From Laetiporus sulphureus 93-53 (taxonomy: Eukaryota; Basidiomycota; Agaricomycetes; Polyporales; Laetiporaceae), in the NCBI RefSeq assembly GCF_001632365.1, contig NW_024468515.1:496597-560596 (forward strand): a stretch of 64,000 nucleotides of DNA. Reading direction: 5' to 3'. A program made the translations under genes and the position numbers. This document shows, in pieces, positions 49,107 to 59,900 of the stretch (its first letter is position 1; each line of letters begins with the position of its first letter). The notes under the pieces were generated by a model, which was not told the DNA's origin, searched no databases, and saw only the letters and a program-made list of their open reading frames with translations.

Positions 49107-51351
49107 CAACGCAATTTTGGATGTTGCCTTAGTCAGTGTCTCACTATGCATGATGCCACCGTTCTTATGCTTCATCCGAATTTCGATGCTTGACCTGTGA
49201 ACAGGCTTCTGACTGCTTCACATCCAGCCAAAATATGTAATATCATAGACATTGTACTAGCAGGCCAATAGAATGAATCAAAGCATCTCGCACCACGAAT
49301 GAATTTACTTTGCATGTGACAACAGCATATAATGCGAGCTTCAACCATGATAGAGGGTACAGTGTCCACATGCCGTGACACGAACATCTCTGTACCTCGA
49401 TCCTACAGATGTCTGCACCTCGCCTGATTATATCGAACATGAATTTGGACGAGTCAAAGGGTTGCAAAATACATGAACGTGTTATGAACGAGAGTTATTA
49501 ACAGGCTATATGATACTAGGATGTTATACGATACGAGAGACAGCTAGGGAGAAAAACCAAAAATCAAATGAGAAATGGGACAAGTGTATAGCCCATTATA
49601 AGCAAAAGACGTAAAAGGGTATCACTGAGGTATCAGAGTATTTTTGATGATGAAGCTTTGAAGACTGAAAATGAGGTAGACAAGAATGACATAAAGATAA
49701 CTCCGGACGTCTGATCCAGAACATAATGATGAGAACGTATGTGGGCATACAAGGGACAAATGACTTACAGCAGCAGAGAAAGGAGAATATTATGATGAAC
49801 AGAAGGACGGCACATCATATGAAAACAATCGGGAACAAGGCAGTGACAAAGGCATAAAAGGGTGACCGGAGATCAGGCAATGGACGGACGACAGCAGAAC
49901 ACAAACAGCAACAACGAACGACAGGAAGACGACCAGGACAAGATGGCGAGGAGCGAGAAGTTAGAACAGGCGAACGTAGCAAGACAACGACGAATAGCAT
50001 GGAGAATGCGCAGAGATCCAAAGAAGGTTAGCATGAGTGCTTGAGGCCATGACGAACAAGGACCTCCAATCCAGCGGGCGGGAACACCATAGAAGCCAGA
50101 GAAAGGAGCTGTCACGAACTCAAGCCACGTTGACGGAACCGGGGCCGGCTGAGATGGAAGGGCACGAAAAACGACGTCTAAAAATGCGAGACCAGAAGCT
50201 CGAGAGCACGTGGCTTGAGGAATGCGAAACTCGGAGGCAGAGATATCGAGGAAGAGTTGCTAGTGTGGCCGACCGACGGCACTTCTGGTGGAACGCGCTC
50301 AACGCGTCGGGAGGGACAAGCGCCAAGCGACGGCTGAAACGCGTCGCAGGTGGTACCTAGAAACAGAGCGGGCGAGTACAGAAGGGTGGAAATCATATAC
50401 ATACATACCTGTAGTACTGTACTCTCCAGTCATTTGTGGCCTCACCAGCCTCTCACTCCTTTGCGCCCATGAGACGGGAAGGTGCAGGCTGGGTAACTCC
50501 GGAGCCGCACCAGAGTTTCCTAGAACTAGAGATCATAGAAGACGAATCAAAGGAAGATGGATCATCGACAGTCGAGCCGGACGGTTCAAGGTTCGCGACG
50601 CAAAAATTAGCAGAGCATGACAGACTCAAGGTGCAATGATGGGCCCATCGCAGTGGCGCACAGGGTCGTGGAGTTAACCGCCTGCTCTTACCGTCTGCCT
50701 TGATGCAATGCTCAGACAGTGTGTTATGGCTGGCCCTGTTCGGGACAACTTGAAGGCTCTCGCAGAACTGTTAATCAACTCATGGAATACGCTTTTGTGC
50801 CGCTCAAAGCCAGACTCACACTATTCGAGCCCCACGAAAAGGCCGCTTACAATCGTGAGACATCCAACCGTCTGACATTGCTAGCGTCAAATAAACAAAC
50901 GCATAGAAGGCTGCGTGACCTTCTGATAGTAACACCGTTACTCATCGCAATCTACCAATGTGTCGCACTGCCCGAGATAGCTCACGTTATCATAAAAAGT
51001 GGGTATCATAGCTAATGCGTCATTCGTTGGCTCTGATTTGGTGGAGCAGCCGCCCCGAACGTTTGTCGTCACGACTCAGAGCATCAATGAAGGCCATTAG
51101 CGGATAGGCACCGCAGCAAAACACTACTCGGGCATGATTGCTATCATGCAAGTTGTCAGCTGATGTACCAAGCCAGTTAAGTGTTGCCGTACTTCATCAT
51201 GACATTGACACAGATACACAGCCTCTTTCCAGCGTCTGCCTCAAGAGTCTCACGCCTGAACATATTTCAGTGGAGGGAAGGACAGTTATAGAGTGCGGTT
51301 TCTAACTCCCCTCCCCAAAGCTAGCGCCCGTCGAGAGCCGACTGCTTTGCT
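49107..51351. other. Spacer between the tandem membrane-protein genes
   Basis: The first ~240 bp correspond to the 3' flank of the downstream copy, so they belong to the duplicated unit. Then come the degenerate repeat copy B and frames (50288-51015) without recognisable domains. No intact gene. Confidence 0.45.
49880..50270 (+). repeat. Dispersed degenerate repeat, copy B
   Basis: Partner of 42500-42900, same orientation and order of landmarks. The surrounding frames encode very polar sequence (ARQRRIAWRMRRDPKK) without a known domain. It may derive from a transposon ORF or a duplicated gene fragment. Confidence 0.6.
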
Positions 51352-52744
51352 ATGGGAAATGTCCGTCTCATATCTGTAGATCTTGCGACCATTTGCATAG
51401 AAAGTTTTTTCTATGGCATCTTCTTCACTCTCTCTGCAGTTTCCTTCTATCTCTTGTTTCGACGCCAGAAAGATCTGGGAGCATATGGAGGCCAAAAACA
51501 GCCGCATTCCACATCGAAGAGGTCAATCCGGATCTTTTTGGCCGCCACCGTAATTATATTCCTCTCCAACACTGTGGTCAGTTCTATCATATCATTATGT
51601 GGCTATTTTTTAATCAGAAATCACCGATAGCATTGGATTATGGCCATCACACGGCTGTTTAAAGCCTTTGTATACTACAAAGGCGGCAGTGCACCATCGG
51701 ACTTTTACGCCGATGTGTCGCAACCAACAGAAGTCGTTCAAAGTGCCGCACTTGTCTTTACAGTCATGACCAACGACGCTATGATTGTGGGTTCGTATCA
51801 TTTAATGCGTTTAATTTGACTGACAGGCTGTGGTCGTAGATATACCGCCTTTGGTACGTGTGGGCGTTCAACAAGGGGATAGTCATATTTCCCCTCTGCA
51901 CACTTGTCGGCTTAACTTGTGAGCGGAGCCACTCACCAGTTAATGAGCGCGAGCTGACTGCATAATATAGTATGCGGTTTTGGATCTATTTACCAGATGA
52001 CGAAGACCCGTCTTGGCGAAGACATCTTCATCACTGCTGTGGGCCGCTGGCTGACTAGTAGTTCGGTATTAACACTCTGGTACGAGTGTCGGCGGCTCCT
52101 TTAAACTTGTCACACTGAAGAGGTTCTGAAACGGGACAGCACGAACGTATATTGCACAAGTGCGTTTCCAACTACGAACCGATGATATTTGGCTAAGAAC
52201 TGAATGCTTTCAGCTATGATCGCATGGCGTATTTGGAGAATCAACTCGGCCGTCTCAGGCAACAGACGTGGCAGTCTGACGGTGCGCCATCATTAAACGT
52301 TGTGATATCCTCCTGACGATTCTGCGCATATAGTCTCTCATGGCTATAATTGTCGAAAGCGCCGCACTCTACACGTAAGGTCAACGTTTCTGCGGTGCTC
52401 TATAATCTGAATATATGCATAGAATATGGACCATCTTCTTCATGGTCACCTACCTGGCTCGATCCAACTTGCAGTTCGTGACCAACGAAACGTGGGCCTT
52501 CGTCGCCGGCATATCCTTCATGCTCATCAACGTGCGCGTTGGCATGGGATGGGCGCAGAACGGCACGACCACAACTTCGACATTTGGAGTCACTTTCGGC
52601 ACGTCAGCCAGTGGCAATCAACCGTTCGCGATGAGGCCTCTGGCGGTCACTGTCACGTCCACTGTGCACAGAGATCACGACTTTGATAATGCTCCCATCA
52701 AGTCGTTCTCTCATGAATCTTCCACCTTCGTGTCGGATGCTTGA
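51352..52744 (+). CDS. Seven-helix fungal membrane protein, intact paralogue
   Basis: Exons 51352-51576, 51631-51786, 51840-51918, 51971-52079, 52140-52159, 52214-52281, 52334-52374 and 52423-52744 give 339 residues. The pattern is several hydrophobic segments (ATICIESFFYGIFFTLSAVS, FLAATVIIFLSNTVHWIMAI, GIVIFPLCTLVGL, SLMAIIVESAALYTIWTIFF, FVAGISFMLINVRVGMG) with a Ser/Thr-rich tail. It belongs to an abundant Agaricomycete family of seven-helix proteins whose ligand, if any, is unknown. The conserved YRLWYVWAFNK and RRGSLT...VESAALY blocks are typical. The gene lies about 3.9 kb from its disrupted copy; both share about 200 bp of 3' flank. Confidence 0.87.
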
Positions 52745-53513
52745 CCACGCAATTTTACTACTATGCACGATGCCACCATTCTTCTGTTTCGCGCGAATTT
52801 CGATGCTTGACCTATGAACAGGCTGCTGACCGCCTCACATCTAGCCGAACTATTTTATGACATCATGGGCTTTGTACCGGCCAATAAAATAAATCAAAGC
52901 ATACCGCACAAATGAAAGTGCTGTACATGCGACAACAGTATATAACACGAGAGGCTGATACTACTAGTAGTAGTAGTAAATCGTCCTTGTTGAACGTGAC
53001 TCATAATACGGGGTTGCATGTACATTTAGCGCTCATGCGCTTGCCGGACTCGCCGCCGCCGTCCAGCGTGCGCCGGGCTTGTGAGCATATGTTATAAATG
53101 ATATGTTGTTAATTTTCAACTCGAACTGAAGCTTACATCCGCTTAGGAAGCACAGTCAAAGCTCCAGGCGTAAAGCATAACTTCCGCGCGTCTTAATCAT
53201 GCAGACACGCTCACGCGCAGTCCGACGACGCGGTCACGAGACCGCGTCGAGAGGTACTACTGTCGCAACGAAATTGTCGACATCCTTCCGTGATACATGC
53301 CACTACACGATGGAAAACGTACAGACACAATTTACAGCTCTTCGATGATTACACTCCCATGAACAATGTTTCAATCTCGATACACCTGTTGTACTGTACT
53401 TACATACATCTATGCATAGATCGTAGATCGAAAGCAGCGCCACTCCTTTCCCCGACATGGTCGCATTCCCTTCATCCAACTCGCCCACACTTGAGCCTGC
53501 AATTCCAACACGC
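52745..53513. other. Intergenic stretch with a short TAG microsatellite
   Basis: The 3' flank to about 52960 is shared with the upstream paralogue. An (ACT/AGT)n-type run ACTACTAGTAGTAGTAGT lies at about 52960-52978. No gene was recognised up to the ETR1 stop codon. Confidence 0.45.
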
Positions 53514-55008
53514 TCACTGCACCGGATCCTCTACACGCAATAGCACCTTCCTTCCATACCTCCCCTCCGCAATCCGCCTCATAACTTCCCTCACCCTCTC
53601 ACCCGCCTCCTCGTCGCTCATCGTCCCCGGTATCACCACCATCTCATGCGCAGGTTCCTTCAGCTACACACCCGTGTCAGTCCCCACCCACCGTCCTACC
53701 AACTCAAGTAACAGACCAGCAGACTCACCTTCAGCGCTATCAGCTCCTTAAATAGACTCTCCCGCGCTTCCCGCCCATGGTCCTTGTACCACTGGCTCAT
53801 GAAGTATCCCTCGGCCTTGAGCCCCTTCCAGATGAGCGCGCCAGTGGGGAGCATCAGCGGCTGTTTGCTCATCGCGCCGTACGAGACTACGTGCGCGCCC
53901 GGCCCGAGTAGGCGCGCGAGCGCGAGCGTTGTTGGCCCAGAGACGCAGTTCAATAGCAGGCGTGGCGGCTGCGCAAGTCAATGTATGAGTGGTGAGGGAG
54001 GGAAGGGGACGTACGCGGTCGGCCATGAGCAGTTTGAGCTGCTTGACGAGGGACTTGTCGTTGAGCTCGTCGTAAGTGTGCACGCCTGTCGCCCCGATTT
54101 CGGTGAGTTCCTTCTTGAGCGCATCGAGATCTGGTCTGTAGCTATATGTAGTGAGGAGCAACGAGCGAGAGAGGGGGATGCGCACCGGTCGCGGACGAAA
54201 TTGAGCGTCTTGAGGCCGCGTCGGGCAGCGATTTGGATGACGGCTTGGCCAACCTGGGGAGGTGTGCTCAGAAGGGAATTCCTGGACACGCTGAGGCCGG
54301 GAGACTGACTGCACTATTCGCGCCTATGAGAGCTCATGAATGAACGAGACGAAGCCGGTGTAAGCCAGCCATGCGCACCGTTCTGAATGACCCAGTCACC
54401 CTCGGTGAGGTCGACAAAGTCGCGGAGCATGTTGTACGCCGTGGGTGGGTTGACCTGCTTAAGTATGAGGCGGCCGAAAGCCCTATGGATACATGCGCAC
54501 TCACCGATATCGTAGCAGCGTTCACCTCGCTGACCTCGTCTTTGGGCAGCCTAATGACGTCCTCGACACCGACGGTCCTCGCCGAGCTCCACGTCCCCGC
54601 CTGCTGCTTAGCCATCACAACCCAGTCCCCCTCCGCCAGCCCATCCACGCCGTCTCCCACGCTAACCACCTCCGCGAGGCCCTCATTTCCTGGCACATAT
54701 ACGGGCTCTTGGAGCTGCTGGCCGGGGCCGAGGGAGGTGGTCGGGGCGGGCTTGTTAGGGTAGACGCCCTCAACGACGTTGACATCGGATGGGTTGACGG
54801 GAGAGAGGCGGAAGCGGATGGTGAGGGCGCGCGGGGGCGGCGGTGGGAGGGATGGGTAGGTGAGGGCAGAGAGGACGTCGGCGGGTTCGCCTGGGTGCGA
54901 GAACACGATGGCACGGTGGGCGTAGCGCATGGAGGAGGTGGAGAATCTGTGCGCGTGGGCTGGTAGAGACGGAGAGGCGAGTGTGTGGACGAGGCGGCGG
55001 GGCAGCAT
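53514..55008 (-). CDS. ETR1: Mitochondrial trans-2-enoyl-CoA/ACP reductase
   Basis: Etr1/MECR catalyses the last, NADPH-dependent step of each cycle of mitochondrial fatty-acid synthesis. Exons 54505-55008, 54379-54457, 54310-54323 (14 nt), about 54186-54253, 54015-54135, 53729-53968 and 53514-53663 give 391 residues. A basic, Ser-rich presequence precedes ~residue 28 (MLPRRLVHTLASPSLPAHAH). The catalytic-type Tyr lies in VNPSDVNVVEGVYP. Further blocks are VPGNEGLAEVVSVG, INPP-like VNPPTAYNMLRDF, the nucleotide-binding GANSAVGQAVIQIA and LNCVSGPTTLALARLL. The 14-nt micro-exon supplies ANSA and is needed to keep the frame. Confidence 0.94.
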
Positions 55009-55488
55009 CCTGGTCGGTAGTCGCGGTCGAGCGCGAATATAATGCCGAGAATCGCGTCCGCGAGCGTTGCCTTTTCTCTCCCCTTTGCTCGTGACTGGGA
55101 GCTCCCAATAGCGACTCGTCTGCCGACGTTCTCAGGTGAGAGCCTCGCGTTACGGATTCGGTCTCGAAGCAGTTCGGTTGGGCCGGTAGGGTGAGTTATA
55201 TAAGTTTCAGTATCTTATTGATTAAACGCATGATTAGCCTTCCAGCTGGTTGCTCAAGAGCTGTGTTGAACTTTGCATCAAAATCAACTGTAATCTCGAC
55301 CAGGGCACATGTAGATTACACGGTTGACATTGATCCTTAGGGAAGACCAGAATGGGCGGCAGACAAGCCCTTACCAGGGATGAAGACGTCGCCGGGTGGT
55401 CCTAATCAGTGATTTGAAGATACTTTGGTCACTTGTGATACATCTAATGGCATCATCTGCTACTGCTCAACATCGACCCATCAGATCG
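55009..55488. other. Intergenic stretch, nothing recognised
   Basis: This is the promoter region of ETR1 and the 3' flank of the FAD monooxygenase gene. No gene or repeat was recognised. Confidence 0.4.
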
Positions 55489-56992
55489 CTACAACCTCGC
55501 CCCCTCTCTGCTTCCAATCTCCCGCTCGCCCACCTCCCGCCACCACCGCTCCGCCTCCTCGTCCGCATCATACTCAAACTGCGCGCGCGTCTTCCGTTTG
55601 TCCGCCCACTGGTTCGGGTTCCCCTCTGTGCCTTCCTCCTTGCCCGCCTCCGTCACGCCCGCGCCTGCGGCCAGCACTGCTTCCATTGCACTGCGCATTC
55701 CTGAATCGCGCGCCTCCTGCTCCGGGCCATCAGGCAGGTGGAAGATGTGTTGGTTCAGCCGAGAAGAGGCTTGTGTATCGGCGGTGCGCGGGAGGCGCAG
55801 GTGTTCGTATGCGCGTAGGAAGGCGGGAAGCTGGGAGAGGGAGGTAATGTGTGAGAGAAGCCGACCGAGGACGGCTGCGTCCTCGATGGCCATAGCAGCG
55901 CCTTGTGCGCGATACGGCTGTAATGACCGTTTAAGCATCAGCGCGAGCGAAACCCAGCAGAACGTACAAGCATAGGATGGCACGCATCTCCAAGCAACGT
56001 CACGCGTCCGGACGGGTGTACCCACGTCGGAAGCGGCTTGCGGTCCATGAGACGCCACTCGAGCGTCGACGTGACAAAGTTGAGCATCTTCTGCACGCTG
56101 CAGGCGCATCAGCGTGCCTATGCATAGGAGACGCTCGCGCTTACCGCGGCTCCAGATCAGCATACTCCTCCCGCATCCGCGCGATATTCCCCTGCGCTGT
56201 CCAAGACTCTACCGATCCGTTGTCCGGGTGCGCCATCACGAAGTTGTAGAACTCCTTCGCGCGCTGGCGCACATCCTGATCAGAGTGCAATCTGCGTTCA
56301 GAAAAGGGCAAACGCACGATGTTGTATCCCACCAGGTGCCGCCGCGGTGCCATCCAGACCGTCATCTCGGGCTTCTCCACAAACGACCGCAAGTCCGGGT
56401 CCTTTAGCATGAGCTCGGCCGGGATGATCGCGCGATACACCGCGTCACCCGTCGCCTGCGCAGGGTTCGACTGCCCCAGTACCACCTGCTGCACGTAGCT
56501 CTTAATCCCGTCAGCACCAATAATCACGTCGCCCTCCACCATCTCTCCCGATGCCAGCATCACCGACGGCTTCTCCGGATCGATATGCACGACTGTCGAT
56601 GCAAGCCTCAGCGTCATCCTCGGCTCCGCGAGCTTGAACAACAGCCGGTGGAGGTCTGCCCTATGGACGTTGTAGTACGCCTCGCTCGACGCGTCCGCAA
56701 ACCTCCCGAGCGGCGCGTACCCGATGCGCTGGCCGGTACTGTACCGGCGGAGGACGATCGCCTCGGGCTCGACCGCGAGACGCGCGAGCGCATCTCCGAG
56801 GCCCCAGCGTTGGAAGAGGCGCGTCACGTTTGGGGACACCTGGATGCCCGCGCCGACTTCGCCGAGCGCAGACGCTGACTCGAAGAGCGTGATGCGGTGT
56901 CCGGCCGCCGCTAAGCAGTGAGCAGCGGCGAGTCCGCCGAGGCCGCAGCCGACGATGAGGACGTGCAGCGTGAGCGGAGCCTTCTGCTGCAT
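55489..56992 (-). CDS. FAD-dependent monooxygenase (salicylate hydroxylase-like)
   Basis: Enzymes of this group hydroxylate aromatic acids using FAD and NAD(P)H. Exons 56145-56992, 55968-56097 and 55489-55917 give 468 residues, or 454 if a 42-nt in-frame GT-AG segment (GYNI|DVRQRAKEF) is an intron. The FAD GxGxxG motif is VGCGLGGLAAAHCLAAAGH. Other family motifs are LGEVGAGIQVSPN, GDVIIGADGIKS (DG motif) and RVTLLGDACHPM (GD motif), followed by GAAMAIEDAAVLGRLL. No signal peptide is present, so it is probably cytosolic. The substrate cannot be told from sequence. It is the 5' neighbour of ETR1 on the same strand. Confidence 0.92.
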
Positions 56993-59900
56993 GCTAGGTG
57001 GGTCGTTCAGAGGGGAAGCAGGAGGAGGAGGAGGATGGCGGTGGGTATATGAGGGGTGGCAGATCTATTGGAGCGGGAGATGATGACAGATCGGCTGTTG
57101 TGTCGAGCACGAGACAAGGGGTGCTCGCCTGCACCAGCGAGGGCGAAGGATATCGGTGGGAAGTCGGCCATTGAGGTGATCACGAGCTTCTGATGGCTCG
57201 GAAGCACGGGAGCGCCATATGGATACACGGTCGCGATCGGTGGGAACGCCTGCGCGAGGGACGAGGAAGTGTTATCGAGGAGCTCTTGGGGATCTCGGCC
57301 ACGTTCAACGAGCCACCTTCTCTCGCTGCCTCGGAAGATGACAATGATTCTTCGGCTTCCTCGGTGCCTGGAAGCTATGTCCGCTTATGTGTTCGTACAA
57401 GCATGTCTACCGGGCTCTTAACGAGACCATGTTCACCCTCGATATTGGACCTCCGCACAAACAGTACAAGCGATAGATCAATAATTTTCAGAAATTGCGC
57501 TGTCGTTCCACACGATAAACCCACGACCTGGCGGCACTCATGTGATCCTTAACGATGTGCATTATTTGGTGCCCGCTGGTCGGTGCGCGCCCGTAAATAC
57601 GTGGTTCGCGCTACTGCGATAGTAGGATGCAGTGGGTTGTCACTTATCTGCCGCATGAACAAAGATTGAGGCCTGAGGAGTGCCGAGATCGTCGATTCTC
57701 GGACTTCACGGAGAGCAGGGGACGAAGCAACTGGATATTCATACGAGTGATCATATATTGACTGCATACATTTGCAGCCTCTCTGAAAGGTCAGGCTCGA
57801 GCTGTCCTCAATAAAATAACGCAGGTGAGCTTGCGGATGCGTCCTTCATGTGATATTTGTACACGGGCGGCTGATCATCTAGCGAAATTGCCGCAAATCT
57901 AGCAGTCAATTGTGCAAACTCGGATGCACTTCATTGGGATCAGCACATAGCTGGAGGCAGAAGTGATACCAATCACCTTGGTAATGTAGGATCAGCACAC
58001 GGTTCGTTGGCGCGTCGGCAATCATGGATCTCATTTGAGGCGTACGCATCGATTTGCGATCCCGTAATCGCGCCGGGGATCACAAACGGAGATCCTATCG
58101 TAGCGAGATCGTCTTTTGTCAGCGCTGTGTCGTCGAGCGCAAGCGGAGACAGGCAGCAGCAATCGGTCAGAGGGCTGTACATGTCCTCCACTGGATACCA
58201 TGCGTTCTGCAACGCGGGACCCTCTGCTGCTGGAGGCTGTGGAAGGACGAGCCACGGACTTGGAACCATGGGCAACGAGACAGTAAGTAACTAGCGGGAT
58301 GTACTTGTGCAGACGACATACCAATGATCGGAACACGGTCGTCGTAACGTATCAGTGTATAATCCGAGACTGTCGACTTTCGTGCATGCCATGCAATGGG
58401 AGTTTGCACAGGTATCCGAAAGAGCCGGGGAGCAGCAACAGCTGTGACACTCCGTGCGTGGGGCAACGAGGACGGTGCCGGCATATCCGGACGCAGATAA
58501 GAGATTGAGACGTCTCATGCAAACTAACGCATAAGCAGGTACGGAGTTATCATTGAAACAGCAGGTTGACATAGTGCTGAGGAGCGGACGCGCTAAAGAG
58601 TTGAGATAATGCAAGACGTGCGTTCGAGGGACGACCGAACGAGCATTTATACACGGACTGGATATACGGAAGCCGCACTTGACCGGTTCCTCACACGTCA
58701 CAGCATGTGCAGCAGGACACTGGCATATGAGTGCTGGCCTCCAAGCATCAAGAGCAGCATGCCTTCGGACAATGGCATTCGCCAACGCACTGCGGTTTAT
58801 TCGCCAGCGAACCTGAGCGTCCCGCTTAAAGATCCGCTGCAACAGCAAAAGGGAATGGAACACCGTTTATCAACAGAAGAGGATATCCGTCTAACCAGAT
58901 GGGTCGTGAAGGACCGGAAGCATAGAGGTAAGAGCAGGAGAGGTTCGACGTCCGTGGCAGTGTCAAGACGTGATGTGGGTCACGAGACCGTGTCCGACAG
59001 TGTACCGCTGCTATGTACAGCCACCGCCGTGTCGCGAGCTCAGAGCCTCAGAGTCAAAGATTAAGACACAATGCCGTGGAACGACGAGTGGTAGGCCTTG
59101 CGCTAAATTCATATTCTGCATGCAAGTTGCTGTGTTGTGCATTGCCATCGATCATCACAGGATACTGAGAGAGAAAGTTACTGATGTTTGGGGCACTCGT
59201 ATCATAAAAGTACATTAATCAGCACCAGTCAAGTGCGAGAAAGCTATCGTGCTACATTTTTATTGAGCTATCGTGTATCGCCTTGTGCGATTATCATCAC
59301 ATACCTATTATTCTGTCTCTTCGCTTCTTCCCGGCTACCTCGTCTTCCGCTGGCCGCGGCCGAGTGGTGGTGGCGTCGGGAGTGGGAATGGGAGTGGACG
59401 ATGCAGCATTCCAGCAAAACGAGCATTTGTACACGAATGCGTGGATGAGAGCACGGGGAGGTGAGTCGCAGCATCATGCGCTCCATGTGAACCGTATGAG
59501 CATGGGTCGGGAACACCCGAAGACATTGAGGAGCATGAATAGGCTGGCCAGCGACTAGTCTCGCACCGCGCATATGAGCAATTTGAGATTCTTGAGCGTA
59601 AGGATACAGACGTACGGAGACACAGCAGGTGCTGCAGGATATAAGGTATCCAAATAGAGCCCGAGACTGTCGGTGGGCCTATGCTCTTCCGCACTGGCAG
59701 AAGCACATGACGGATAGACGATGTGAGGATGAGGAATATTGATGTTAGTGCCTTCAGCGGCTGGCGGCAATGCCCGCTTCGCAGCCAACGATGCACGCCG
59801 GCCACATCGCGATCAGATGGCATAGATAGCTCGCCATCCATCATGATGGGCTTGGATTGGATCGCATCACTATCCATCATGTACGCCAGCGAGGGGAGCT

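Noticed and set aside
53784..54308. Plus-strand 174-codon frame
   Set aside because: Antisense of ETR1 exons.
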